From positions 2,666,001-2,730,000 of the forward strand of contig CM060200.1 of assembly GCA_030562195.1 (NCBI GenBank): a stretch of DNA of 64,000 nt, written 5' to 3'. The position numbers were made by a program, and so were the translations under genes. The notes beneath the pieces are model-generated. The model was given only the letters and a program-made list of their open reading frames with translations. It made no database searches and had not been told where the DNA came from. The DNA comes from Nipponacmea schrenckii (Eukaryota > Mollusca > Gastropoda > Lottiidae). This document shows, in pieces, positions 22,881 through 34,904 of this stretch. Position 1 is the stretch's first letter, and every line of letters starts with the position of its first letter.

Positions 22881-24445
22881 CTCTTTATTTAAAGTCAGAA
22901 TGACTAGGTAAATACATCTAGTCTACAACCATGCACTAGTAAATTTACATGGATCATACACTAGTCAAATAAACAATGGTCTGTTAACATTAACATAGGT
23001 ACATATATAAATCTAAATACAAACCCTGTGACTAATTGGCAATAAAGAAAGGAAACAAGCCTAGTACAATATTTTCACTCAAACAATTTGACTTGAGAAC
23101 CTTAAATAAATGAACAAAAGAATTAAGAAAAGATACTGGCTGCAAAGTTTGTTTAAGTTCAGCCTAAAAGTCAAATAAACAATAGCGAAGATTTTCTCCG
23201 AGGGTGGAGTAGGCCAATAAAATATTGTCAATAATGACCTGGCACTTTTACTTTGTTTTACAGTTTTACTGTCTATTACTGTGTTTTACTTTCTATTACT
23301 GTGTATTACAGTATTACTTTGTATTTCAGTATTAGTTTGTATTTCAGTATAACTTTGTATTAGTTTGTATTGCAGTATGACTTTGTCAATATAACATTAA
23401 AATCAACATGTTGGCCATTTGACAATTTTTGGCAGTTCTCACCATATTCTGTATAGCTCAATTCACTTTGTAATTGTTTTGTAAAATTTTGTCAATCATT
23501 ATAAGCTGTCTTTGGGTTTTAGATATCTATAAATGCTCACTTTCTCACTGATATAACTAGGTTTTATTCTATGTAAAGCACCTAAGGGTATAATATTTAA
23601 GAATTTAATATTGGTGTGTAAATGCAATTGATATAACATTTAACACATCATTGAATAAATGACACTTAAAATACTAATGAGACCAACGTGTAATTACTAT
23701 GTTTATATATAAGATATTTTTAATAATACAATTTCACTGTTTTATATGACCAGTTATATAAATTTGCCACGAATCTTAGAAATGCATTTGCGTGACTGGT
23801 TTATTGAAGGAGTGATAGTAGAAATATAAATATTGTAGATAAGGTGTTATATAAATGTACATTTGTTCTGTATTGTAAAATAATAAATCAAGATTTGTGG
23901 TGCCATCAGGGTGAGATTCATACTTCAAGCATGGTTCCACTGGTTTGTCATGTCATAGTTATATAACATAATCTCATTGGTCAAGAATTATATAATCAAC
24001 CAATCAAATGTAAGAACTAGAATACGAACTGGGTAGATTCGGATAACTCAATGTACCTTGTACTTATATAAATCAAGATACACGTTTTAAAAGTACAAAA
24101 AAAATACAGTAAAACGATACCCTTGAATCAGAATTGTTTTAAAAGAAAATTTGAATTGAAAGCTTTCCTGTCAACTGCTGTGCCAAAAGATTTAGAATTT
24201 TACACGATACATGTTCAATTGTAAGAAAACAAATGTTTGTCATAAAAAATGTTTTTAAAACATGGAAATAAACAATGTTTTTAAATGTAAATTACTACCA
24301 TACCCTGCCAATAGTTTTGGTATGGTTTGTAAACTCAATGTGACTGTGAAAGGCCAAGTATTTAGATCAGTTTAAAATATACAGCCACTATCTTCAGTCA
24401 TATACTCCCAGTTCACATACATGTGACAATATTAAAAACCAAAAA
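22881..24445. other. Intron with low-complexity stretch
   Basis: At 23240-23390 loose repeats of TTTGTATTACAGTATTACT give a weak degenerate array. Otherwise nothing recognised. Confidence 0.45.
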
Positions 24446-24500
24446 CTGTGACCAGTGCTTCTATAGAAGAGTATATCTTATTTCATAACTTCATAAAGCC
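24446..24500 (+). repeat. Single diverged monomer of the 54-bp satellite
   Basis: CTGTGACCAGTGCTTCTATA followed by GAAGAGTATATCTTAT matches the unit of 14025-15835 about 9 kb away, as one copy. Confidence 0.7.
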
Positions 24501-24507
24501 TAGTCAT

Positions 24508-24600
24508 GGGAGCTGCGGTGGCTCAGACAGTTAGACACTTGCTCGCTAACCTGAAGGTCCAGAGTTCAATTCCAGCAAAGATTGAGGGTGTGCTATTTAT
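24508..24600 (+). repeat. SINE-B tRNA-derived head
   Basis: GGGAGCTGCGGTGGCTCAGA, A-box-like GTGGCTCAGACAG, then GTCCAGAGTTCAATTCC as B box. Confidence 0.75.
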
Positions 24601-24627
24601 TGATTTCATGTAGCCTTTTACCACCCT

Positions 24628-24725
24628 GTCATAGGAGTCACAATTGTTCAATGAGTTAGTTGCTTGCTTGTCAACCCTAGGGTGCAGGGTTCAATCCCAG
24701 AAAGTGTGTTATTTCATACAGCAAT
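24628..24725 (+). repeat. SINE-B, diverged copy
   Basis: ATAGGAGTCACAATTGTTCA, GAGTTAGTTGCTTGCTTG, GTGCAGGGTTCAATCCC. Tandem with the copy at 24508, both on the plus strand. Confidence 0.65.
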
Positions 24726-24800
24726 TCTCCAACCTCTCATGACAATGCCATTGACACTCAATACCACCAACCCTGTTACAATATATAAAATAAGACTGAC

Positions 24801-24894
24801 CTTCATTGGTTGATAGATGTGGAATATCCTGTCCCTCAAGGTCCAGAGCTGGACATGACGAACTGAACCGTGCCAAGTTTTCTTTTCTCAAATC
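24801..24894 (-). CDS. Exon e5
   Basis: 94 bp: 31 codons plus one base. The peptide begins DLRKENLARFSSSCPALD and continues GQDIPHLSTNE. Acceptor TTTTCAG, donor GTCAGT. It enters in phase 0, compatible with e4 or, if e4 is skipped, with e3. The charged start followed by a Ser/Cys/Pro stretch suggests a linker. No domain recognised. Confidence 0.82.
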
Positions 24895-24984
24895 CTGAAA
24901 ATAGTAAAATTAAAATATTTCACATCAAATTTTAGTTGTTTAATCTCTTATTCAAATCTCAAACTTTTAAAAATTCATATTTTA

Positions 24985-25205
24985 AGACACACAATAATCT
25001 GATTGAATAAACTAATCTTATTTAATTCCATTTTTTGAATTGACCAATCAGATGACTGAAACATTAAAATCATACTAAGTTAAATTTTCAAGAATAAGGT
25101 CCTAGATGACTGAAACATTAAAATCATACTAAGTTAAATTTTCAAGAATAAGGTCCTAGATGACTGAAACATTAAAATCATTTTAAGATAGGTTTTTGAG
25201 AATAT
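24985..25205. repeat. Fold-back family copy 2 with internal 54-bp tandem
   Basis: AATTGACCAATCAGATGACT starts a 54-bp segment (ATTAAAATCATACTAAGTTA, TTCAAGAATAAGGTCCTAG) repeated about 2.5 times. Its edges match the element at 2387-2566. Confidence 0.7.
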
Positions 25206-25254
25206 TTCTATTTTACACTATATTACATGAAACAGATAAATAAGACCACTATTA

Positions 25255-25330
25255 TAGATATAATATTTTCTTTAATTTCTTGCAACGTTTCAATTCACAT
25301 ACAGGCTTCTTTATCGAGCACAAAATAATG
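25255..25330 (+). repeat. Solo arm resembling the 4518 palindrome family
   Basis: TTGCAACGTTTCAATTCACA then TACAGGCTTCTTTATCGAG parallels AACGTTTCACATGCTCATAC and CAGGCAGCGTTATCAAGAG. One arm only. Confidence 0.5.
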
Positions 25331-26425
25331 ACATGAAAAAAAATAGTTCAGTCACAAAAATAAATCATAGATCATATTGACAGATCTTGCCAAGTAAAAT
25401 ATAATCTGAGTTGTAAACTATAAAAATTGAAATTCATAGTCACAAATATATAACATACTTCATTTAACTTGCAATAAAAACGGCAGCTAGCTCTGAGTAA
25501 AATCTCCCCACTATATAACACAATGTGTAAAATAGAACAATCTGGTTTCAATTCACTGACGGCAATCACATACTCTACTTTCTCTTGTTATATCAACAGA
25601 CTAGATCTTGACCCACTGGCAAATACTTCATCAAAACTTGATAAAAACTTTTTACAATCTTTATTTTTCAATATTAAAGAGAACTTGTGAACCATGTACT
25701 AGTTGAATCACCACACAACTTTATCTGAATATCTGAATATCTATCGGGGAAACTTTTAACTTTTACTGATCAATTCTTTAACACTTTTATTTATAATATT
25801 ATGATGTTTCAACTTTCATTGACAAAATATTACAAATTTATCAATAAATCAGTTTGATTGAATGAATGAATGAATGATTGAATGAATGGACTAACTGTAT
25901 AATGAATGGATAAAAGAATGAATGAATAAGCTTCTATCAGTACTGATTGCTTCAGGGAATACTTGTTCTTGGAATTAATATGAACTATTTCATCTCAAAG
26001 TTAAAAAGAATATATAATCATATATGATTTTTTTGTCAGCCCGTCTTTTCTAAATCCCAGACAGGGGAAAGAAAGATCAAAGACAAAATATATAGCAACG
26101 AACCTACTAATATCAAAAATCCACTTTAAAGACGAAAGTCTACTTAAAATCCTTGTGAACATCATACTCCAACTACAAGACTCCAACGTTAAGTATTGAA
26201 ATAAGACTTGTACATCCTTCTTCTTAACAACTGATATTATATTCAAATCAAATATACCAGTGTTTGAAATGTTACAATTACAATATATGAATATTTATAT
26301 TCAACCTGGTAATAGTAAGTTTTTATTTTATTTTAACATCTGTTTCTGATATACTGTATATTAAAATAGATGACAACAGTTATATACATCTTATGCAAGA
26401 TTTTTAATTTTCTTTCTATTACCCT
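25331..26425. other. Intron, microsatellite only
   Basis: TGAA/TGAATGGA microsatellite at 25858-25926. The minus-strand open frame at 26001-26246 shows no recognisable domain. Nothing else. Confidence 0.4.
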
Positions 26426-26560
26426 GAGCAGTGGCTCAGTGAGATAGATACCTGCTTGCTAACCCGAGAGTCCAGGGTTCAATCCCAGCAAAGGTCGAAA
26501 TGAACTTTCAGTTTTTGAGCCTGGTTTCCTCTCGTCAGTGATGCAACTTGGATAAAAAAT
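26426..26560 (+). repeat. SINE-B with a body shared with SINE-A
   Basis: Head GCAGTGGCTCAGTGAGATAG and GGGTTCAATCCCAGCAAAGG. The following CTCTCGTCAGTGATGCAACT is the reverse complement of the SINE-A tail near 42457-42480 (TTGCATCACTGACTAGGGG), linking the two families. Confidence 0.65.
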
Positions 26561-27019
26561 AACAAATAGGTTTCTTAGAACACGGAAAGAATAATCACAA
26601 AAAATTTCAATCAGAATAAATACAGAAAAATAAGTTGAAGATAATATTGGAACTGTTCAAGTAAATTTGGAGTATAACATCCCCAAGTCCCAAGTCTAAT
26701 TATTTTCTGCGTATTTCTATTTTTTAAATTGTCATACTACATCAACATTCATAGTTTTACAATATAAAATAAAAAATAGCCATCAGAATACGCCCACATT
26801 AATAATGATAGGCAATTGATCCAGGAGGTTGACAAGAGTCTCCTGATTTTCAATAAGGTCCATCCACATAAAGAATCCAACATATCGTATAGTATCCACA
26901 ATAAATTCATTCCATTTTCAACAACAAGGGCAATAATTTTTTTCTTTTTTTTTGGATTTGTTGCCTTCCTGGAATCCTAATTGTACATCTGGGAGAATTA
27001 ATCCCTCCTTTCCCAGAAT

Positions 27020-27150
27020 TCTGTTATTGACAATAACATGAAATTCAAAATCAATATCAGAGATTGACCAATCGGATTACTAGAACACTTAAATTATCTT
27101 AATTTTTGGAGAACAAGGCCCTTGATTGGTCAATATATAATCAATGTAAA
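27020..27150. repeat. Fold-back family copy 3
   Basis: GATTGACCAATCGGATTACT, AGAACACTTAAATTATCTTA and TTTTTGGAGAACAAGGCCC follow the order of the 2387 and 24985 copies. Confidence 0.6.
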
Positions 27151-27289
27151 ATCAGAGTTAATAAAGTAAAGTTGCGATGTTTCAGACAATCTGCCTCGAG
27201 GATCTAATCGTTATTAATCATTGAATTCTGTTAGTCAGAAACAGATCCAGACACCTTACATCAACCTAGCCAAGTTTCTAATATTTTAC

Positions 27290-27433
27290 CTCATCCAATG
27301 CTTTCTTTTCTATCTCCCGTAGTTTAAAATGAAATGCAGCAACATCATGCAGTGTGAAATTTTGCCAGGCTACCGGCATTAGCCTTCTTGTCTTGTAATT
27401 TCCAACTGTTGAGTGACGTTTAACCACAAGTAT
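27290..27433 (-). CDS. Exon e4, putative cassette exon overlapping SINE-like sequence
   Basis: 144 bp, exactly 48 open codons, phase 0 at both ends, acceptor TGTCCACAG and donor GTAAAA. It encodes ILVVKRHSTVGNYKTRR, then a middle part with RLMPVAWQ, and ends in a charged helix KLREIEKKALDE. On the plus strand 27338-27427 matches the body of the SINE that is near-complete at 42229-42500, including CATGCAGTGTGAAAT, TTGCCAGG, GGCATTAGCC and TTTCCAACTG. So the exon looks like an exonised antisense SINE. It may also be a SINE that happens to be open. Since e3 and e5 share phase 0, skipping e4 leaves the frame intact. Confidence 0.6.
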
Positions 27434-27941
27434 CTGTGGACAGGATAGTCTATTATAACGAGTCTTCTAGTTCCCTGAGTTCCCCGAAATTTACTTTATT
27501 GTAATCTTAATGATGTTAATAAGGTTATTAAAACCTGCCTCTGGTGTTTGAAATTAGCGGAGTGAGAATCGGAACTAGACCACTGGTTGTGCACAGGTTG
27601 GTGTGTTACTATAAATAGTTTCAACGGTGATTGTAGTGGGTGGTTTTATAACATGTGGTTAGAGATTACACTTTCACTTCCTGTTTTACAGACTGATAAG
27701 ACACAGTCTGAAACACACCACCTGCTGATATTCGAACTAGGCCAAATACTAACAATCCTGCAAATTCTTTCTTAAACTTGTCAATTTCAAAATCCATTTT
27801 CAGTAAGGTTTAAGGACTAGAGAAAGACTGGAGTGAAAATATGACAGAATCCAACTGAAAAACAGCCCAGAATGAAAGCCTTTAGTTCAAAATTTATAGT
27901 TTTGTTAAACAGATAGCAGATTTATATACCAGGTATTGTTT

Positions 27942-28406
27942 TTAAAGGGATAATAGGCGTTAGAACGAACATAAAAATTTAAGTTAACTCAAATTTGGAC
28001 AATAACAGTATATATCCATCAGTGGACTTACCTATACATCAAAATCCCTCTAAAACCCCCAAAATAAAGTAGTTAATCATAAAACGCTTGAGCCATCCAT
28101 CAAGCGATTTTCAAATCGTGTAAATATAAAGGGAAGTAACTCTAACATGTGGGTTTTCATGCGTCCTTGACCCCTACTGTTGAATTGCACAATGATGTTT
28201 TAGCGTTGATTTACCAGACGCTTTTATTCTCAAACTGAATGGAATCGTCGCTGGCTCACTTTTTTTTAAAATTCCGAATATATTTTTATTGTGGCTTTTT
28301 AAAATTTGGTAAAGTGTGGGATGCATACTTATTTAACTAATAGTCAATATTAAACACAAATATAAGCCGTAGGACGAGTGTATTCTAACGCCTATTATCC
28401 CTTTAA
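27942..28406. mobile_element. MITE with 20-24 bp perfect TIRs and TTAA ends
   Basis: TTAAAGGGATAATAGGCGTT at the left (then AGAA) is perfectly inverted at the right end (28383-28406), 24 bp in all. If TTAA is the target duplication the element is 27946-28402 (457 bp) with termini AGGG/CCCT, as in piggyBac-like non-autonomous elements. No transposase frame inside. Confidence 0.8.
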
Positions 28407-30237
28407 CTAAAGGCCTGGTAAAGCAAGTTGTGTATACCAATAATTGCTTTTGCTTTATAAAACAAAGACAAGGCATAAGCTTATACAACTTGCAACAGTG
28501 TAAATGGGCCTTTAGTCACAGCTTTACAGTTCAATAGTTGTCTGTTGAGGGCGGTGAAGATATGTATGGTATACTGAAGAAGATAAAATAAAACAAAAGA
28601 AATAGAAAATAGCAGAAGTGATGCCAGATGTAAGATGTAAACTGGGAGTTAAAAAGTGGAGTTGATTGCCAGAAACATGCTGCCTGATTTCCGCCTTTTA
28701 TAACAGGCAAACACCAGGGGTATTTCAGTTACTCATTCAACTGATCATAAACATGTTGTTAAGGTCAAGAAGGAGAGAAAACATGGCCGCAAGTCATAGG
28801 TCAGGAATATTAGAAACAAATATTTTGACTAGCGGTGTTGGTTATTCCTCTGGTGGTCAAGGAATTCAAATCAGGCACCAGTTATTCCATTCTCTCCTAA
28901 CGTTTCAACCTTTGGTCTGGTATTCCACTCAGCGCCAAGAATTCCAATACCAAGATTTATTTGTTGTTTTTGTCTGACCAGTGGTGACCCCTTGCCAAGT
29001 CATTAGGCAGGTTGTTTTCAACATTGGTTCTGATGAGAAATACTAAAACAGGCTACAAGAGTTTTTAACTTTCTTCTCTCAGAATATTAGAACCTTGAAT
29101 TACCTCCCTTTTCTCCTATAAATCCTCACTATTCCAGATTTTCCCTGCAATCTTTGTCATATCAGAGAATACATTTTGACCAATTAGAACGACTTAACTC
29201 AAAATTACTTGACTACAGATCACCTTATTACTCCCATAAGTTTCAAAAGGAAAAAGAAAAGAAACAACTATATTTTACAAGGATAACGAATTAGGTTCAC
29301 AAGTCCGCCATGACTGGGATCCTTTCTAAAAGCTGGTAGAAACCAGAACCATCACTCTGAACCTACGTGCTATTGAACCAACACTCTAACCATGGTGCTA
29401 TAGAACCAGCACTCTAACCACCGTGCTATAGAACCCTACATAAAAAGGTCAATACTATATTAATCTTCCAAGCAAAATGAGTTACAAGATTGTTCTTGAA
29501 ATTAGTTTTCGTTCTTTGTCAAAATGGCGTCTTTATTAGCCCATTAGGTGTAGAAGAGAAGGATTGATGTAAAATGAAAAATTCAGACTAAATGAGTAAT
29601 TTATCTATAAGAATATAACATACACTAAGGTCACCATTTAACACAGATTTTTTTAATCTAATAGCCAATGTTATTATAATACATGATTTACTGCCAGTGG
29701 CCTAATAAAAATTTTTATTATTTTTTTATGAGAAAGTTCATAAGCTTATCATAGTCTGGGATTTTTCCCTCAGGTGGAGGAATGGACTAGACTCTGATAT
29801 TAAAACTAAAATATATATTCCTTGCTTGGTACCATCTTCACAACATCAGGGTATTGGGAACTCCATAAAACTCCTTGGGATACCGGTACATTAAGCAATA
29901 TTTTTTAGACTTTCTGTCAAAGGCTCTGATAGGCTGCATGTGCTTAATGTATAATCCAATCAAATCAATGCATTTACAAACCTCCATGATACAAGAAAAT
30001 TATAGGCCAATGATGTCAAGGTATAAGACACAGTGTCTGTCATATCAAATTAGGTGATCATAACGAGTTTTGGAAGAATGTAGAAGACTGAGTCACTCAC
30101 GCCACACCATCAAGGACCGAGTTTCACCGCCATTACATTCGTTCCAACCAGATCGTACGACTTCTCAAACCACCACCAAACCAACAGTTTTCTAAATCAT
30201 CCAATTGATTCTAAATCCACTACCAACGACCACTAAA
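28407..30237. other. Intron 3, no gene
   Basis: Contains a diverged local repeat at 28850-28960 (GGTATTCC, CCAAGAATTCCAATACC) and three copies of a 25-bp phrase with CACTCTAACCA and GTGCTATAGAACC at 29350-29435. The 103-codon frame at 28666 lies on these repeats and is not supported. Confidence 0.45.
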
Positions 30238-30275
30238 GTGCAACTACCTAGTTTGCGATATCAGCAATTGCTGGA
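30238..30275 (+). repeat. Single monomer of the 43-bp satellite found at 47995-48440
   Basis: CAACTACCTAGTTTGCGATA followed by TCAGCAATTG matches that unit, 18 kb from the array. Confidence 0.6.
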
Positions 30276-30534
30276 GGCGAACGTTAACTCGTCAATTACC
30301 ACCATATCAAATTAAGCTTCAACACTGAGGTATGATGGAGTAACTTATTCTATCCTTGATATATGAAGATGATACTGTGGTATGGGGGGTGGTATATTAG
30401 AGAGAGAAGGTCTGTTGAAATAGTTAGTAGAATAGGTTAAGTGCTAACAGATGTTATACCGAAAAGGCGAAACTGAGGAAAATAATAAAAAAGTAAAACA
30501 CAAGGTGGTTAGAGAACTACCTATCAATAATATA

Positions 30535-30682
30535 CCGTACCACAATTAGTACTTAACACAATTAGTACTTAACACAATTAGTACTTAACACAATTAGTAC
30601 TTAACACAATTAGTACTTAACACAATTAGTACTTAACACAATTAGTACTTAACACAAATAGTACTTAACACAATTACTTTTA
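30535..30682. repeat. 16-bp minisatellite, about 9 copies
   Basis: Unit ACAATTAGTACTTAAC, nearly invariant. Confidence 0.96.
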
Positions 30683-31267
30683 AATAAATACAAAGAAATG
30701 GGAGTAATTTTACTACTTTAATGGAACTATGAAATATGTAACATTATGCAGTGGACAATTAGGTAAATTTTGAAAGATAGTAAGATCTAGTCGATTGTAT
30801 CACTATCAAGTTATTTTTTTTTTCATTTTAATTTGTTATCAATGTTACCTGAATGTAATAGATAAAAGTTTATGAAAAATAAGATATTTATTTTTCTAAC
30901 AGTGATGGAGTTGAATGACAGGTATATCAGAAAGAATCTTTTCTCTTTCACAATAAAAAACAACTGAAAAACTGACATAAAACTTCTTACCAACTGTCAT
31001 TATGAAAGCTACCAGCTGGAGGTTATCTAGAGAATTAAATTGTACCCAGAACCAGGTTTGGACTTGATTAGAGTTTAACGAATCAAAGGTTTAAATTAAA
31101 ATATTCACCCTGAAGGCGTTCAAAAGTTCAAACTCCTGTTTAAAGCAGCTTATTTCAATAAAACATGGCTGTATGGCATTTATACTTAATAATCTTTGAT
31201 ATTTAACTCTATTAGTACAAGTTTTCAACATCACTGACAAATTTGGCACTGACTTGGTATTCATATC

Positions 31268-31672
31268 TTGTAGACAAAAACAATTGATGTATTGAGTACT
31301 ATTTTAACAGTGGTATTTCTATATCACTCTACAATTGATGTATTGAACACTATTTTAACAGTGGTATTTCTATATCACTCTACAATTGATGTATCAAGCA
31401 CTATTTTAACAGTGGTATTTCTATATCACTCTACAATTGATGTATTGAGCACTATTTTAACAGTGGTATTTCTATATCACTCTACAATTGATGTATTGAG
31501 CACTATTTTAACAGTGGTATTTCTATATCACTCTACAATTGATGTATAGAGCACTATTTTAACAGTAGTATTTCTATATCACTTACAATTGATTTTATTG
31601 AACACTATTTTAACAGTGGTACTATCTATGCACTCTACAATTGATAGATATTGAGCACTATTTTAACAGTAA
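31268..31672. repeat. 51-bp minisatellite, about 8 copies
   Basis: Unit contains GAGCACTATTTTAACAGTGG, TATTTCTATATCACTC and TACAATTGATGTATT. Open for 85 codons only because 51 is a multiple of 3. Confidence 0.95.
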
Positions 31673-31999
31673 ATAATATCTCTAAACTTGTATGAAACAT
31701 TAACAACAACATCTACTGTAGATAGCACTAAACTACTTATCTTTCAGAACAATTGAATTTTACTTGGCAGAAAAATAAGGCCTAAATCTTTCACAGTAAT
31801 TACTGTCTGTTTTTATATATTTTATAGTTGAATTGCAAAAAGTTTTATTGTACACAATGTTTCAACAATTTACATTGTTATCATAAGTTTATATGGTATA
31901 TTAATCCTGAGTTTTATTGTACACAATATTGAAAGTTTTGTTTGTGGAAAATCAGTATAATTGTGTATTCTGTCAGTATGTCCAGAGAGGCAGTGGTAG
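31673..31999. other. Intron 3, near-repeat only
   Basis: TTTTATTGTACACAATGTTT and TTTTATTGTACACAATATTG form a loose pair at 31842 and 31911. Nothing else. Confidence 0.45.
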
Positions 32000-33135
32000 T
32001 AAAAACGGTATTGCCTTCTCTTTAACTATTAACCACAGTACCGTATTGCCTTCTCTTTAACTATTAACCACAGTACCGTATTGCCTTCTCTTTAACTATT
32101 AACCACAGTACCATATTGCCTTCTCTTTAGCTATTAACCACAGTACCGTAGTTTCTTTAGCTATACCACAGTACTATTGCCTTCTCTTTAGTATTAACAC
32201 AGTACAAATTGCCTTCTCTTTAACTATTAACCACAGTACCATATTGTTTTAGTATAACACAGACGTATTGCCTTCTCAGCTATAACCACAGTACCGTATT
32301 GCCTTCTCTTTAGCTATTAACCACAGTACCTATTGCCTTCTCTTTACTATTAACCACAGTACCATATTGCCTTCTCTTTACTATTAACCACAGTACTTAT
32401 TGCACTTCATCTTTACTATTAACCACAGTACCGTATTGCCTTCTCTTTAGCTATGTTCACTAAACACAGTACCGTATTGCCTTCTCTTTAACTATTAACC
32501 ACAGTACTGTATTGCCTTCTCTTTAACTATTAACCACAGTACCGTATTGCCTTCTCTTTAGCTATTAACCACAGTACCTATTGCCTTCTCTTTACTATTA
32601 ACCACAGTACCGTATTGCCTTCTCTTTAGCTATTAACCACAGTACCATATTGCCTTCTCTTTAACTATTAACCACAGTACCGTATTGCCTTCTCTTTAAC
32701 TATTAACCACAGTACCGTATTGCCTTCTCTTTAACTATTAACCACAGTACTGTATTGCCTTCTCTTTAACTATTAACCACAGTACCATATTGCCTTCTCT
32801 TTAACTATTAACCACAGTACCGAATTGCCTTCTCTTTAACTATTAACCACAGTTCTGTACTGCCTTCTCTTTAACTAATAACCACAGTACTGTATTGCCT
32901 TCTTTTTAACTATTAACCACAGCACTGTATTGCCTTCTCTTTAACTATTAACCACAGTACTGTATTGCCTTCTCTTTAACTATTAACCACAGTACCATAT
33001 TGCCTTCTCTTTAGCTATTGACCACAGTACCATATTGCCTTCTCTTTAACTATTAACCACAGCACTGTATTGCCTTCTCTTTAACTATTAACCACAGTAC
33101 CATATTGCCTTCTCTTTAGCTATTAACCTCCATTC
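32000..33135. repeat. 35-bp minisatellite, about 32 copies
   Basis: Unit ACCGTATTGCCTTCTCTTTA then ACTATTAACCACAGT. The left third (32150-32460) has many short deletions; the right part is regular, with CCG, CCA and CTG variants interspersed. Confidence 0.96.
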
Positions 33136-33428
33136 TTCTCCAGACAATTTACGACAATTACCAACAAAATGACTTGATAGAGAGGTAAATGGATTGAAAT
33201 TAATGAATAATGATGTTGTCCTCGTAGTTAACGATGTCACTAAACGAACAACCTTCTATTGATCGCCAGTGATTTTACAGGTTTCTAATGACTAGAAAGT
33301 TTCCAGTTTTCAACCAATTATCAAGGTTGTTATCAGTCATTGCCCCTGATTGGTTTACAGTAAGGTTTATGTGTTTCTCTTTATTACAAAACTTAACCCT
33401 AAAAGGTTGCTAGACTACGCAGATCATG
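33136..33428. other. Unique intron sequence
   Basis: No feature recognised between the 35-bp array and the SINE head. Confidence 0.4.
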
Positions 33429-33540
33429 AAAAATGAAATGAAATGAATGGAGTTTTACATCCTACTTTTCTGAACCTTATGGGCTAATAAATGGAGTTTT
33501 ACGTCCTACTATTCTGCACCTAATACAAGTCATTTGTAAT
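33429..33540 (+). repeat. SINE-A head, duplicated
   Basis: AATGGAGTTTTACATCCTAC and AATGGAGTTTTACGTCCTAC occur 59 bp apart, i.e. two head units as in the array at 53125-53470. Confidence 0.75.
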
Positions 33541-33637
33541 TCCAATCCATCTGGTTGTACATGACTATTGATAATCTGTAAAGATCAATACCAAGAACCA
33601 ACTGTTAGACACCATCCTCTTCCTGCATCTAAACTGT

Positions 33638-33796
33638 TAACCTTGTATATTATAGTCATCACTTTCTCTGCCTTGTATATTATAGTCATCACTTTCTCTG
33701 CCTTGTATATTATAGTCATCACTTTCTCTGCCTTGTATATTATAGTCATCACTTTCTCTGCCTTGTATATTATAGTCATCACTTTCTCTGCCTTTC
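33638..33796. repeat. 30-bp minisatellite, 5 exact copies
   Basis: Unit CCTTGTATATTATAGTCATC then ACTTTCTCTG, with no visible differences, so recently expanded. Confidence 0.96.
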
Positions 33797-34904
33797 TAAA
33801 AGTTAGTTAAGGACTTCACAGATATGGGTAAGAGGTATAAATATGATATATTATTGAACATGTGATTTAATGACCAACTGTTTTGGGTGTGACCACTATA
33901 TTTCCTGTCGAGAGTCTAATAAAACTAAAAACTAAAACCTATTGACTGAATGCCATTTAAAATGTATTACTAAAAACTACAGTCATCAGAAAAAGATGAA
34001 AAATAACTGTAGAATAATAAAGTCAAAAGTTATCCTGCAGTATTCAAGAAGTCTTAATAAATCTGACAGCAAATATAACTTCATTTGTCAAAAAATTAGG
34101 CTTTTCTGATTATTTTTCAAAACAAAATCTTTATGTGCCTTTTTTATTACAGCAAGTTATCATCTTGATACCTAGACAGACAGTTTTCAATATGATAAAA
34201 AAAGGTCTTGAAGAAATTTTTTTCATAAAATATTGATCAAAATAATGTGACCGAGCCCGATGCTAGCAAAAACTTTCTGACATTCCCACTGTATGAAAAA
34301 TACCAGGAATATTCACCCCACCTTAAACACCTAGCTAAGATTGACATTTTAAAATTTAGAAGAAAAAGGAACGGTTTTTCTTTGACGCCTTGCTGAACTT
34401 ACGCGATTTAGATTACCTACAACAAAGTGAAAGTAGAAAGAATCTTGACCCTCGACCTTTCTGTGGACTTCCAGCGTGTTTATTTGTTAACGATTTCCTG
34501 TTTTTTTGAAGTTTTGCCCAGATTTGTGGAAGTTGAAAGAGATGTTAGATTAATCACCTACTAAGTAAAGAATCCAATATAAACCACTGTATTGAAGGCA
34601 ATGAGAATTCAGGCAATCTGGAATGGAGTTATTGATACAAAAATAATTTCAGAGATAACCTAGTCCATCGTAGTCAAGATTTGCCCATTACATGTGTTTA
34701 ATTAACAGATAGTGCTACACTTGGTAGACTTTCTTCATCAAAATCATGTCATTCCCCAGTGTTGTCAGTAATATTTAAAATGGCGTTGACATCATATTCA
34801 TGTTCACTCTGTCATGTCATCATAGTATCTATTTTACAGATCCACTTTACACAACTACTTTAATTTACCTAGAATTAACAGCACGATAATTCTAAACATA
34901 TCTT
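33797..34904. other. Unique intron sequence
   Basis: AT-rich; no exon or element recognised. Confidence 0.45.

Noticed and set aside
26001..26246. 81-codon minus-strand frame as a retroelement remnant
   Set aside because: I cannot find any reverse transcriptase or other motif in it.
28666..28977. 103-codon plus-strand frame
   Set aside because: Lies on loosely repeated sequence in an intron, no recognisable domain or splice context.
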